The translations under genes were made by a program, and so were the position numbers. A DNA stretch of 64,000 nt from Diplosphaera chodatii (taxonomy: Eukaryota > Chlorophyta > Trebouxiophyceae > Prasiolales > Stichococcaceae). Within the stretch, counting starts at the first letter, position 1; each line of letters begins with the position of its first letter. The notes under the pieces were generated by a model. That model searched no databases and was not told the origin of the DNA. It saw only the letters and a list, made by a program, of their open reading frames with translations. The stretch covers positions 1-64,000 of the forward strand of contig JAALGY010000054.1 in NCBI GenBank assembly GCA_032358165.1, given 5' to 3'. Shown here piece after piece: positions 31,140 to 42,811 of this stretch.

Positions 31140-34100
31140 ATGGCGCTCACGGTCAGCTCCATCGAGGCGGACTTCATCAAGGATACCAAGACCATCGGTG
31201 AGGGGCACTCGATGCATCACGCATAATTCGAAAGATTCGTCCGATTTCTCGAGTTGATCTGGACCTGAGGTGCAGCACGGTTAGTTGCAGACATCGCGCC
31301 TGCATGCACTCTGGAAAGGTTGGCGAGGGTTGTGACATGATCATATCGTGCAGCGTCGACAAGCACCCCCAGCCATCGCGCTGATGCCTTTCTGGCAGTG
31401 CATAACGCTGCCAGCAACTGTGCCGCCTCAGCTTGGCATTGGCTATCTGGCACTCATCAGTCATTTGTGCACACGTCGACGCTACAGCTCGTTGCTGATC
31501 CATTCTGACCGAGATGAGGCGACACGAGCCGAGCGTTGTCTTACCTCCGAGGCATCCACTGGCTTGCCCAACTCTGGGACCCCGCAGATAGCCGTCAAAC
31601 CCTTTGCAGTAACATGCACACCGCAGCGGGACGTCCGCCATGCATGATCCCTGCCCGTTTCACACACCTGGGGGATCCACAGGCATCGGCACGCAGAGAT
31701 GATACTGGCAGTCGCACATGCGCCGCAGGCAAGCAGAGCGCGTACCTGGAGTTCCACTTTGGCGACCGGGTGTCCGCGACGGACGTGCTCAAGTCCGCGG
31801 GCAAGTTCGCCACCTGGGAGACGCCCGTCCAGCTGACGGGCGCCGGCATCACCATGAAGGCGCGCCACTGTGCTGCACACCAACCCTGCAGCTCGTGCTG
31901 GCGATTGCAGCGTGAACTTGCCTCAAAACTTTGAAGCAGGTCGCAGCGTCCCACTGCATACGCAGAGCACGCACACTCGTCGCATACCTCATCAGGTGGA
32001 TGTATGCTTGCGCTCCACTGGATGTCCGATGGGTTGCTCCCGCACGCTGCAGATCGTCGCCAAGGCCTCCAAGAGCCTGGCCAAGGACAAGCCGCTGGGC
32101 GTCGGCGAGCTGAACCTCGTGCAGGTGACGGTTTGCAGGGTGTGATTATGCAGCCATATAGCTGTTAAGCCCCTTACTGCCATGTTGATATCCCAGGCCT
32201 CAGCAAAGGCTTGCATCCACCTCGTCAGCGCACAGAATCTCCCTGCAGTACGGCTGTTTCTGCAACCCGAGGCCTTGAACCATGATCTAGGTTTTGACTG
32301 CCAGCTGACCTTCCCGCCCACACCTGGTGGCTGTCCTCAGCCCTGCCCCACCCTGTGGCGCAGGCCGCCGGCCAGGGCCCGCAGACGGTGCAGCTGTACG
32401 ACAAGCTGACCAACTCGCCGGCTGGCGAGGTGCGGATGACGATCTCAGGCGGCTCCCCCGCCATCTCCGGCCTGCCCCACACCGAGGGTGCGTGGATAAA
32501 CAATATCTATTCAGATCTCACATGACAGCTGAAGCTGCACAGTCGCATAGCTCGCAGCTGCTTGCAGTGCAATCTGCGCACATGTCCACACGCAGCATGC
32601 AATGCCTGTGGGTCCCATGATGAACCCTGCAGCAGATTGCACCACGTTCAGGCCCCAGCAACCATGCCGGCAGATTCTCAGGAACCCCTCAACCACGACT
32701 GGACATGCACAGCTGCATGCCCCGGTCCCGTGCCAGCATGCCGCCGGTTCAGTTTATGTGATGGTGATCACGGCTCCCAAAGGGAAGCGTTGCGGCGCCG
32801 CAGGCCACGGCGTGGGCGGCGCCGTCGCGGGCATGCTGCCAGGGCACCACCACGGGCAGCAGGGCACCGAGCAAGGCTACGGCGCCGGCGGCGTCGGCCA
32901 GCCGGGCTACGGGCAGCAGAGCATGGGGCAGCAGGGCTACGGCGAGCAGGGCTACGACAACCAGGTGCGCGTTCGCAACGCTCGGGTTTGGCACGATGTA
33001 CGCCCGGTCATGCAACTGCAGGCTGTCATGCCGCCGCGGCGCTGGATTTGCGCGTGTCAGACGGCCGCCCTACAGCCGGCCACTGACCCAGCTGCGCAGT
33101 GTGCGGGCGCAGCATGCTGTGGAATGCACAGCAGCGCTGCAGACTGAATAGCGGACCTTTGGCATGCAGCAGGTGCCTGTTTGAGGGCGGGTGCGACAGC
33201 CCGGTGTCAGCGCTACACATACGATCGCACTCGCATGCTGAGGAACACCTCCCATGTGATGGCGATTTCTAGATTCCTGAACGATTTGCAGGGCCATGGC
33301 GGGGCTCTGGGCGGCGCGGCCGCCGGCGCGGGCGCCGCCGGCCTGGGCTCGGCGGCCCTGCACCACCACAACCAGCAGGGTGCGCCGCCGGGACCCTGCT
33401 CGCTGCCTGACGCTGAGCGGAGTTGAGGGGCCCGGAGCGCTCCGAGCAGTGCGGGCGCGGGCGCGGGCAGCTGGCGTCAGGCATGCGCTGCTGTTGGGAT
33501 GCTGTTTCCAAATGCAGTATGTCGCTGGGTTTCAGGTCAGTCCACCGGCATGGGCGGCCAGCATGAGAGCCTCGGCCAGCGCGTGGAGGAGAAGCTGCCC
33601 GGAAGCACCACCTACAGCAACAACCAGGTGCGCAGAAACGCCCTTCCAAGTGCAACACTTTGGTGGAGGCAGGGTCTTGGTGCGCTGGCTGAATGGGGTG
33701 CAATGCGACGATGCATTGGTACAAGATCCATTGACATACTGTGCACCCAGCCTCGTCCACCAATCTTGCAAACTGGCGTCCTGATCTGCTGGGGCATGGC
33801 CGACAACTTGCGTGGGCTGCTGCAGGGTGGCATGGGCGGCGGCAGTGTCGGCGGCGCCCCCCGCCAGCACGAGACGCTGGGCCAGCGCGTCGAGGAAGAC
33901 CTGCCGGGCCACCACAACCAGCAGGCAAGCGCCCCGGCCCAGGCCTGTTGACCTGACCACAGCACAGAGATGCGCACTCTGTCCAATGTATGCAGTAGGT
34001 TTGCTTTGCTAGACCCGAGTTTGATGGCCAGGTTGTCATGCTGAGGCGTGCTGCCCAGGCGCAGTTCCAGCGTTCATGTGTAGGATCTTCTTCAGTTTGC

Positions 34101-34853
34101 TGCCGGTGCTTTCTGCGACCGTCTGTTGCAGTGACGGCACCATCAACACCTGCCACATCAGTGCTGTCCATGTAAGGTGACCTGCTCCATACACACGGTA
34201 GACACACGGTAGGTCTTTTCGCTGGTTTGGCGCACAGAACAACAATGGGCACCTGGGCCTGCTGCTGCAGGGTGGGATGGGCGGCATGGGTGTCGTCGGC
34301 GGCGCCCCCCGCCAGCACGAGACGATGGGCCAGCGGGTCGAGGACCACCTGCCGGGCCACCACAACCAGCAGGTCAGCAGCAGCCTTGTGTGCCTGTCAT
34401 GTCGTGTCCTGCAAACCATGGTGCGTCTGGGGTTTTGCATCCGAGAAAGTTCACGAGTCGTGGGCCCAGGATGCCGCTGGATGCTGCGCATTCGGACGAC
34501 TCAACCAAGGGCTGGGCAGCTGAGTTGCCTCTAGCGCTGCACACGTACCATCGGCAAGATACCACTGGCAACACGGTCCATCTCCCAAACCGCAGGGCGT
34601 TGGCGGCTACAGCCAGACCGGCCAGACCGGCGTGATGCACCCCACCGGCGGCGCGACCAGCGGCATGGGCAACACTGGCGTGGGCAACTCCGGGATGGGC
34701 GGCGGCATGGGCACCGGCATGGGTGGCGGCATGGGTGGCGGCAGCAACAACACGTGCGACCAGTGCGGCGGCACCGGGACCCTGGCGCAGCGCCTGGAGC
34801 AGGGCCTGCACGTGGGCGGCGGCCAGCGCCAGCAGGGTGAGATTGTGTGCTGA
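31140..34853 (+). CDS. C2-domain protein with dehydrin-like K-type repeats and a DnaJ-like zinc motif
   Basis: Ten exons in phase encode about 411 aa: 31140-31197, 31729-31859, 32053-32124, 32364-32487, 32753-32964, 33292-33379, 33536-33627, 33826-33924, 34271-34372 and 34596-34853. Residues 1-132 resemble a C2 domain (AYLEFHFGDR, then TWETPVQLTGAG, KPLGVGELNL and QTVQLYDKLT), a fold that often binds membranes, sometimes with Ca2+. A Gly/Gln/Tyr/His-rich linker follows. Three repeats then appear: HESLGQRVEEKLPG, HETLGQRVEEDLPGHHNQQ and HETMGQRVEDHLPGHHNQQ. Their KLPG/DLPGHH endings resemble the dehydrin (LEA group 2) K-segment, which folds on membranes during drying. Near the end is CDQCGGTG, one DnaJ-type CXXCXGXG unit. 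Two introns (after 31859 and 33924) start with GC. The end is uncertain: a donor-like GGTGAGA near 34834 could splice to an acceptor at about 35199, giving a slightly different last codon set. A stress-protection role at membranes is inferred. Confidence 0.75.
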
Positions 34854-36375
34854 TGTGCGGTAACACTTTGCTGCCGAACTCGACTGTGACATGGGCGGCT
34901 TGATGGTAATGTGAACGGCGGTGCTGCCGGCCTGCAGCATTGCATGTCAGCACAAACGGACAGACGACTGCATGTGCTGAACGCCTGTGGGTGGGAGGTG
35001 TGAGATGAGGGTCTTCCTGCATCGACGAGCAGCGTGCTGTGAGCTCTGCATTCAGCACCGCAGCAAGTGCTGGACTGTGCATAGTGCGCATTGATATCCC
35101 AAATGGTGTGGTACGGTGACGGTGTAAGTTGATGCATTCCCATGGTTCTGAAATGGGATGGTATCGGAGTGCTGATATATATTTTGTCCTTGTTGCAGGC
35201 ACGTACTAGGAGGATGGTGCAGCTCTTGAATGAAGGCAAGCGCAAGGCGGACGGTGTCAAGACGAGGCCACATCTGATCACAACCCTCTGCAACAACACG
35301 GTTGCGAGCGATTTCAGTAGCACTGCCACTCGGGTTGCACGCTTCTGGATCTGACTGCCGGTTCCCTGCATGCTCTGACGATGCAGAGCTGGTTGACCAT
35401 GATATTGATATGTGAATAAATTTGATCAGCGTGATATGATGCCATGCACACTGCTGCTGATCTGATCTGTGTGATGGCACAACATCGTAAACAGCGCTTC
35501 TGATATGTAATGTGATCCGACTGCTGGTGTACACCAGTGTGAACAGGTGACGTTCAAGAGTGCAAAATGCAATTTACACACTGCCTATGTCATGATGGTG
35601 TACCAGAGCCACCTCCTTTACATATTGCACTGCAGGGTGGCCGCACAGGTTGATCACTGCTTCGTTGCTGAGCAGCTGCCCTCCGCATTCATGCCTGCAA
35701 ACGTGCATCTTCAAACGACGCCTTCCTTATCAGCTGACGAGTGATCATGTACTCCCCCGTCAGCGGGCGATCACAGGACGCATCTTGGTGGGATCAGTGA
35801 ATTGAATGGTCGGAGTGCAGCACTATCTGCGCAAAGCCCAATGCTCTGACGGCAAAGCAATGCCGCTTGAGTGTTGTATGCATACAGCGGCTACGGCGTG
35901 AGCATCTGAGAACACTTTCCGTCATCGCCGTCGACCTCGTGTAGCCTGCGCGCATATGCCAACAGCAGCAGGCATGTGCTGTACAGTGGGAGCCAATCCG
36001 TGTTTGCTGCCTGAGATCCGCATCACACGATCTGCCATGTCTGGCTGAATTCACACATCAGCGCTTGATGGTTTGCTTCATGCGAATGGCGGCATCGCGC
36101 CATGCGCCGAGCGTGTGTCGACAGGCCACAGACGTATATGTGACTGAATATAGCTGTGACCGCAGGTCATCACTGCGCATGCGGGCTGCGCAGCACTGCG
36201 GCTGGACTAAAACGCCATCTTTCCAGCGCAAAAGGTGTCACTTTCCCCTGCGCCATCTTCAAGGCTCCAGGATTAACAGCCTGTGCGTACCTGGCCTGAC
36301 ACTTGAAATCTGCATGTGGAGCACAGCGCGGAAACGGCACACCAGGTCGAAAATCACGCCCATCGTGCATCGCAG
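34854..36375. other. Intergenic region between the C2-dehydrin-like and reticulon-like genes
   Basis: Holds the 3' untranslated region of the upstream gene, with a polypyrimidine-CAG acceptor-like site near 35,199 and TGTAA at 35,506. It also holds the unresolved 5' end of the reticulon-like gene. An ATG at 36,069 opens a short Arg-containing frame ending near an acceptor-like CAG, but linkage to the downstream exons could not be shown. Otherwise nothing is recognised. Confidence 0.4.
35506..35510 (+). terminator. Candidate polyadenylation signal (TGTAA) of the C2-dehydrin-like gene
   Basis: TGTAA in an AT-rich tract, about 650 bases after the modelled stop or about 300 bases after the alternative last exon near 35,199. 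Confidence 0.35.
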
Positions 36376-39300
36376 GCCGCGGCGAGGATGACGTGCACTA
36401 TGCGGTCGCACCGCCTCATAACCAGCTGCCAGGCAGCGGCGGTGGCAGCGCCGGCAGGGCAGATCATGCGGCAGCACTCAACCCCCTGCCTACAGACGGC
36501 AAAACAGCACAATCACGGGCACAGGACCAGCCACCAGCGGCAGGAGGCGCCTCGCCCTCGTGGCTGCGCGACCTGGGGGCCGCGCAGCAGCAGCACTGGC
36601 GGGACCAGCGGCGGCAGCGGCAGCAGCAGGTGCGCCGGCCGACAACACGACCTGGTCTTGTCTGGTGGGGCAGTCCCAGCCATCTCGCCATTGACAGCAT
36701 GCACGTGGCAACCCACGGGCGGCTACTTGGTTTGTTAGCCGCTAGTAAAGGAAGTGTGTAACCCAGTGATACTACCAGCTGTCAGAATTGCTAACCGCGC
36801 CTGCAGGCTTCAAGAGATGCTGACGTGCTCTGCGTGCACAGAGCACGGCTTGCAGGCACCAAACACATCCCCTGCAGAATGCTGTCTGCACACACACCCA
36901 CGATCCTCGTACTGCATGTGTCATGGTTGCAGGGGCAGGCGGCGGCGCAGCCCGACATGCTGAAGCATGACGAAGCCAGCAGAGCGGCTGCCGCGGCGCA
37001 GTCTCCCAGACGGTCCTGGGTGCAGCTGGCGCCGTCCGCTGCGGTGTCCCCCCGCCGACCGCTGCATGCAGGTCAGGCATAAAAAACCACAAAAAAAGGG
37101 CATTCCCGTTACCTCATGCAGCGAGCTCAGGCTACCGAACCTGCCTGTATAAACCCATGGCGGATACATGCACGCTGCATGCAGATTTGTATGCCCCGTG
37201 CACGGATCTGCTGGTGTCAGCTGCGGGCTGCATGCATGGTGCTTTGGCGTGCGGGCACCCTGGCAGCAGGTCAGTCTGCACAAGCTGCATGACCTCAGGC
37301 TGCGTGATCGGCCGACAAGGTTTGGTCTGCTGTGCAGACGACGAGCCGCACTCGCCCAGGGTTTGGGGCTCCGCCGCCTGGAGCCCCACCACTGTGGCGC
37401 GCCACAGCTACGACTCGCACGGCCAGGCCAGCCCCCGGCGCCCCGACGGTGAGCAGGGAATAGGAATTTTATCATGCCTGCCACATACTGCAGAAGGGAT
37501 GGTACCGCCAGCAGGACCCTCAAGGTGCTGCACGCACACGAGATTGCGCGTGGCTGCCAATGTGCATTTGCACATGAAACTTTTGTCTTGCAATGCTTTG
37601 GTCGGTGTGGGCGCAGAGCTGCCGTCAAAAACAGCATGCAAGTGTGTGCCTCTCATGCGGCCTGCCCTGCCCAGATGCTCCACCGTTACTCTGCCAATGC
37701 GAGCTGCCTACTCGCAGAGTCTCGCTGGGAGGCGGCTGTCGCAGCGATCCAGGCGTCCGGCGCCACGGCAGCGGCGCGGGCCTCGCCCCCCGTCAAGGCG
37801 CGCGCCTACCCGCGGTCGCCGCAGCAGGGGCTGCCGCTGGCGCCCTCGCCGCTGCGATCGCACTTCGCTGGTGAGTGCAATGCAGGACCAGCGTCAGTCG
37901 GCACTGGATTGCCATGGGTTCTGACACTGATCGCTGGAAGCGGAGTGTGCAAAGGTTGTATGGTGAAGCATCTGGTGCTGCAGCAGGGGCGTCAGCCGGC
38001 CACGTGCAGCCGCAGCAGCAGCTGAGCGGCGATGCCTCGGAGGGTAGCGGCGGCGACAGCGACGCCAGCACCAGCAGCAGTGGCGGCATGAGCAGGGGCA
38101 GGGGTAGGTGCAGGGGCCGCAGCCCGTCGCTGGCGCTGCCTCTCGACTTCGACCGACTGCGGCAGGGGTTGGTCTCAGGCCAGGCCCCAGACCAATATGT
38201 ATCAGACAGTGCGGCGAAGCAGCAGGACAGCATGGCAGACAAGTGTCTCGACGCCAGCGATCACAGGCCGGCGCCTCATGGCATATCAGCAACTGATGCT
38301 GACGGCTGCGACGGTGGCAGCGGCGCTGCAGGTGCACAACACTGCCGCTTTGCGCACGTGATTTGTCGGTGAAACTTGTGCATAAGCCTGGCTGCAGAGG
38401 AAAGTCTCAGCAGATGGAGGCGGTAATGACAATGGTGATGGCCTGCGCAGTATCGAAGGCAGCCGTTCAGCAGCGGCGCTCTGCTGCGGGCGTCGTGACA
38501 CGGGCGGTCGGGCGGCAGCTGCGCGGGATGCGGGAAGCGGCAGTGGCAGCAGCAGCCGTGCAGCCAGACACAAGCTCGTTGATGGGCCCCTCAGCAGTGC
38601 ACCTCCAGGTTGGTACCCCAGAGCATGCCACTGCTTCTAGTTAATGATCGGGCCGGGAACAAGGCTGGTCACTGCAAAAGCGGATGCTGGCTCTGGCAGC
38701 TGATTGCTCCTTGGCGCGTGACTGCATGTCATGCAGCAGCAGCAGCAGCGCTCGAAGCTGGCAAAGCCTCGGGGCAGTAAAGACATCACTGCATTTGCTT
38801 GTACATGGGCGCGCCAGGGCATGCAGCTCATCCTTTTTTTAGACAGTGCACAGCGGCTAGCTGCTGATGAGCTTGCAGCAACCCTACTAGGCCATCACCT
38901 TGCGGTCCAATGTGCTTGCATCAACACACCTCCGTCTGTGCAGCAGGCTGCGCCATGGCGGGGGCCGGCAGATGGCAGCGCCTTCCCGCCGGAAGCGGTG
39001 GAAGCGGTGCTGCTGTGGGCGGACCCCTGGCTGTCGGCGCGCGTTTTTGGCGGCGGCCTGTACGCCCTGATCTGCTTGCGCCAGGTGGCAGCAGGTGACC
39101 ACTGGTTCCCATGCTGCACGTTCCTCACCGGCCTGCCTGATCTGATCCACATGCTCCGCCAAGTGGCGATGGAGGTAACTGTGGCTGCCTGGCCGTCCCG
39201 CGCACTGACGCCGGCTGCACACCGTGAGGCCTCTCGCAGGCTGAGCAGCGGCCTGCTGCATGCAAAGGGACACATCCTGCACGAGCTCATGCTGCTGCAC

Positions 39301-40719
39301 AGGCGCGCTGCCGCTGCAGCCGCTGACGGCGCTGGCGGCCGGCGGCCTGCTGTGGATGGTGGGCAGCGTCGCGGCCCGCGCGCTGAGGCGCCACGGCCTG
39401 CTCGCACCCGTCGACCAGGTGCGCCCGCCGGCCCAGCACTTTGCCGACCAGCTGTGTCACCCAGATGGTATGCAAGCGCTGCAAGGTTGTTGAGAAGCGC
39501 CAGGTGGCCTTTCCGCTGTGGACATGAAAGCCGTTGGGCAAATGGAGCATGCCTGCACGGAAGCAGTGCAGCACAACCTGCCTCTACGGCACCTGTGCAC
39601 CCGGCCGCAGCCGCTGTTACGGCGTTCTGTGCACCTGCTGAAGCACGCTGCGACGCCGGCAGTGCATTCCATGCAGGCGCCGGACGCGCTGCTGGCATCC
39701 GAGCTGCGCTGGCGGCAGCGCGCGGAACGGCGGGCGTTGCAGTGCGCCGCGGCGGCTGCGCCTCTCGTCACAGCCTGCACCGCCCTCGTCGGCCGCCGCC
39801 TGTCAGGTGCGCAGATCGGCATTGTGTGGGGTGCTTTGCCGGGCATAGGGCTTTGGCAGCCGGCATGCTGGGCGGATGCTGAGTCTGTGAAGCGCCTTGA
39901 CTCACCAGTGACTCACTGCATCGCTCGGCGCACACTTGTGGCGAAGGCGTCGCCGAGTCAATGCTCACAGTCACATGGCGCGCCCCATGAGCTGCCGCAG
40001 CTTGGATTCGGTTCTCGAGCAGTTTCATGTGCACACGTTGCAGGCCGCGACAAGGTGGCGTCGCTGTGGATGGCGCTCGTCCTGTGGGCCGCGGCCGCGG
40101 TGTCAGAGTCCGGGCTGTTCAGCCAGCCGGCGCTGGCGGCGGCGGCCTGGGTGGCGGCGTTCACGCTGCCGCCCGCGTACGGCATGTGCAGGTGGCGCTG
40201 CTGGCAGCTCGCAGGCTTGCTGCAGTCTGTAGAGTGGGTCTGCGGGGTGGAAGGCTGGTGAGCAGTGCTGAGAGGGGCTGTCAAAGCCAGCTGGCCTGCG
40301 CTTCTACCCTGAAACCCTTCCGGACCCGCCCGTTCCCTCTGTTGCAGACGGGCGCTGGACGCTCTGGCAGAGGAGCTGCTGGCCGCCGTGGCGGTGGTGC
40401 TGACGTCAGGTGCTGTGCACTACCTTCTGCCATGCCTGTGGTGCTGCTCCCGTCAGTCTGGTGTTTATCGCGGAATGTAATGCCTGAGGTGGCTGGCTTG
40501 CCGATATGCACCGCCTGACTGCATGCCACACGTATGTACCTTGCCCTGAAGCCGACGGGCTGCTCGTCAACACGGACAGGTGGGCAAGCAACAGTGGGTC
40601 TTGCCGCCGGCGCCGCAGCTGTGGGGTGGGCCTTCGGCGGCCCTGGGGCGGTGGGCCAGGCAACCTGCTCTGCGACAGCGGCGGCCGCAGCCATTGCGTG
40701 GCGGGCTATGCGGACATGA
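36376..40719 (+). CDS. Reticulon-like ER membrane protein with long disordered N-terminal region
   Basis: Well-supported exons are 36376-36629, 36933-37071, 37338-37448, 37718-37870, about 37984-38103 (or to 38172), 38947-39084, 39320-39418, 39677-39806, 40044-40191, 40348-40409 and 40580-40719 (TGA). Exons up to 38.2 kb encode a Ser/Pro/Gln-rich tail. The C-terminal part matches the reticulon homology domain: EAVEAVLLWADPWLSARVFG followed by GGLYALICLRQ (W-x-D-P-x-x-S-x-x-V-F-G-G-G signature), a hydrophobic stretch, a polar loop with ELRWRQRAERR, then a second hydrophobic hairpin (WMALVLWAAAAVSESGLF, then AAWVAAFTLPPAYGM). Reticulons wedge into tubular ER and bend the membrane. The last exon adds an Ala/Gly-rich hydrophobic tail. 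The start codon and the join between about 38.1 and 38.95 kb are unresolved. Confidence 0.72.
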
Positions 40720-40943
40720 ATTTGACCATGTGCTGTCTGGGATTTGGGGGCGATCCTACTGAGGCGCCCATACCGAGAAGCAGATGCCTGCGGATTTCCA
40801 ATGATGCTTAGCAGTGCGCGACGTGCACTTCCACCCCCAAAAGGGTCACATGAGGTAGACTGCAAAGTGTGACAGCTGACACCACCAGCTGTGGATACGT
40901 GCCATTCTTGAGCTGCACAATTTTGTTGCTCCTGCAACTCTTT

Positions 40944-42811
40944 TCAACGTGAGACCACCACACGGACGTCTAGCACAGCACCTTGATTATCGCAGTAGCC
41001 CTGGCCCACCTGTCGACAGACTCCACTACAGCTGCCACTCAAGTGCGGCGCGTGCCAGCCACAAGCATGTACCGTATGCCATAAACCTCCTGTTAGAGTT
41101 CCCCTGGCTTGTCCACTTGTGGTGCCTTGTCGACCTACGGCGGGGATCCAGCTGTGGTCCAGCACCTGTGTGCGAACTCGATGCGACGATGCATTTATGC
41201 TCACTGATCACTGAGCAGGACTCTGCCGAGCATCCATATCCATGGCTGTGTCGCCATGGCAAACAGAACCAGCTGTGCACCTGCAGGATGAGCTGCTGGT
41301 TGGGCACATCGCCGTTGACGCCACTCGCGTGCTGCGGCGCCTTTGCTGCAGGGCTGTCCTCCACATCGTCCTGCATTTGAGCCCACGCAACCTTCGATGC
41401 GCCTCCGGGACAACAGCCGGCCAAGTTGCAGCGAGCCGGCATCCCTCGCCTCGGGCGGGACCATGCACTCTGTGCATAGCCATCCCCGCACTCTGTTCCA
41501 CGTGAGCCTGATGTATGGTGCCTGAGCAGCTGCTTCCAACAAAGCCTTGCGCGCGCCCCGCGCCGCCATACCTGGAACAGGACCTCCCCGACCTTGAAGT
41601 CCTTGCGGTCTCCATCCGTGGTCTCCACGTACCACGACCCGGCCAGGCACACCACAAACTGCACCTGCGCCATGCACAGCGGTGCAGAGCCTCGGCATGC
41701 GGCACATGCTGGACACAGCCCACACCCGACCGCACCGCAGGCGCACTCGACACAGGCTTGCCGCGGGCGACATGGGGACACGGCTGGGCGGCCGAGCCAT
41801 GGCGAGGCATGTGTTCACCGCCGGGGCGCAGTGCATCTCCTGCCGGTTGCCGGGCTCCAGCTCGCTGAAGACGGCCTTCTTGGGCGGCTCCCCCTCCCGC
41901 ACGAACTGCGGGGGCGCCCCTGCAGCAGGTGGACACCCCAGCGCAGGGTCAGGGGCTGCGAGGTGACGTGGCGGTGGCCGCGGACGGCCGGCACCCTGCG
42001 CGGCTCGCCGCCCTCGCGTCGGGACTCCGCTGGAGGGCGTTCAGGTGGAGCCGCCGACAGCGTCGGCATCCCCACTGTCGGATGGCAGGAGACATGGGAG
42101 GCGACGCCGCCCTGCGCATGATGCTGTCCACTACACTGTTGGTTACCAGCCGCGCCTTTTCGATTTGGAGTAGTGTCGGTCGTCACTGAGGAGGATAATG
42201 ACGAGTATATCCTGCAGGATCGTGGCGCTGGATCCCGCTGAGTGGTGACATGCAGAAACCCCTCACCCTTGGCGTACGTTTTCAGGTCGAAGCCTGTCAT
42301 GCTGCACTCCTTCAGGTGCGTCTCGCCAGCCTTGTCGACCCACAGGTGGGTGTAGTGGAAGTCCTCTGGCTGCTTGTCGCCGTCTGCGTCAGGGATGATA
42401 GCAATATGGCGCTGGCAGCATCTGATATGTGTGGGGAAGATTGCAGGCCGTGGGTGCTGATGCTACCATGACACTGCTATTCACAGTCCCAAAGCGGCCC
42501 AGTGCATCACGCCGCAGCAGCAGCGGCTCCCAAGGTGGCTCGGACGCTGATTGGATCGATGCAGTGGTCACGAGCAATGAAGCTCCTCCAACAAGATCCT
42601 CACCTGATGCCGCCATGGCAACTCCGCCGCGTCTGCCACTGATCTGAGGCGCGGTTGCGCCGGCAGTCAGTAGCTGCAGGACACGGCGGCGATGGAGGCT
42701 GGAGGAAGCGGCGCACCTGAGATTGCTGCGCCGCGGTGCACGTGAGCAGGTGCAGCGCCTGCCGCTGACAGATGCAAGCACGGGCGCCTGTGCCTTTGCA
42801 AGCTGCAACAT
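40944..42811 (-). CDS. Cupin-domain protein with chloroplast, probably thylakoid-lumen, targeting peptide
   Basis: Exons 42604-42811, 42267-42383, 41819-41919, 41572-41664 and 41281-41370 join in phase. A last exon at 40944-41009 is tentative, giving about 224 aa. The first exon encodes a Ser/Arg/Ala-rich transit peptide, followed by a twin-arginine-like stretch (HRRRVLQLLTAGATA), the pattern of bipartite lumen targeting. The mature part begins near DGDKQPEDFHYTHLWVDKAG. The cupin barrel follows: FSELEPGNRQEMHCAPA, VQFVVCLAGSWYVETTDGD, KDFKVGEVLFQDD and GDVPNQQLILQ. The pattern matches small single-domain bacterial cupins of unknown substrate. The metal-ligand His set of enzymatic cupins is only partly visible (MHC and QHASG), so catalysis is uncertain. 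Confidence 0.75.

Noticed and set aside
36069..36130. Possible first exon with MVCFMRMAASRH for the reticulon-like gene
   Set aside because: An acceptor and donor can be imagined, but phase continuity with 36376 could not be shown.
38731..38750. CAG trinucleotide run encoding polyglutamine
   Set aside because: Only about six perfect units, common in GC-rich algal DNA, and not clearly inside an exon.
41201..41936. Two overlapping minus-strand frames over 230 codons each
   Set aside because: Parts of them overlap cupin exons but in shifted frames; the true exons are short and spliced.
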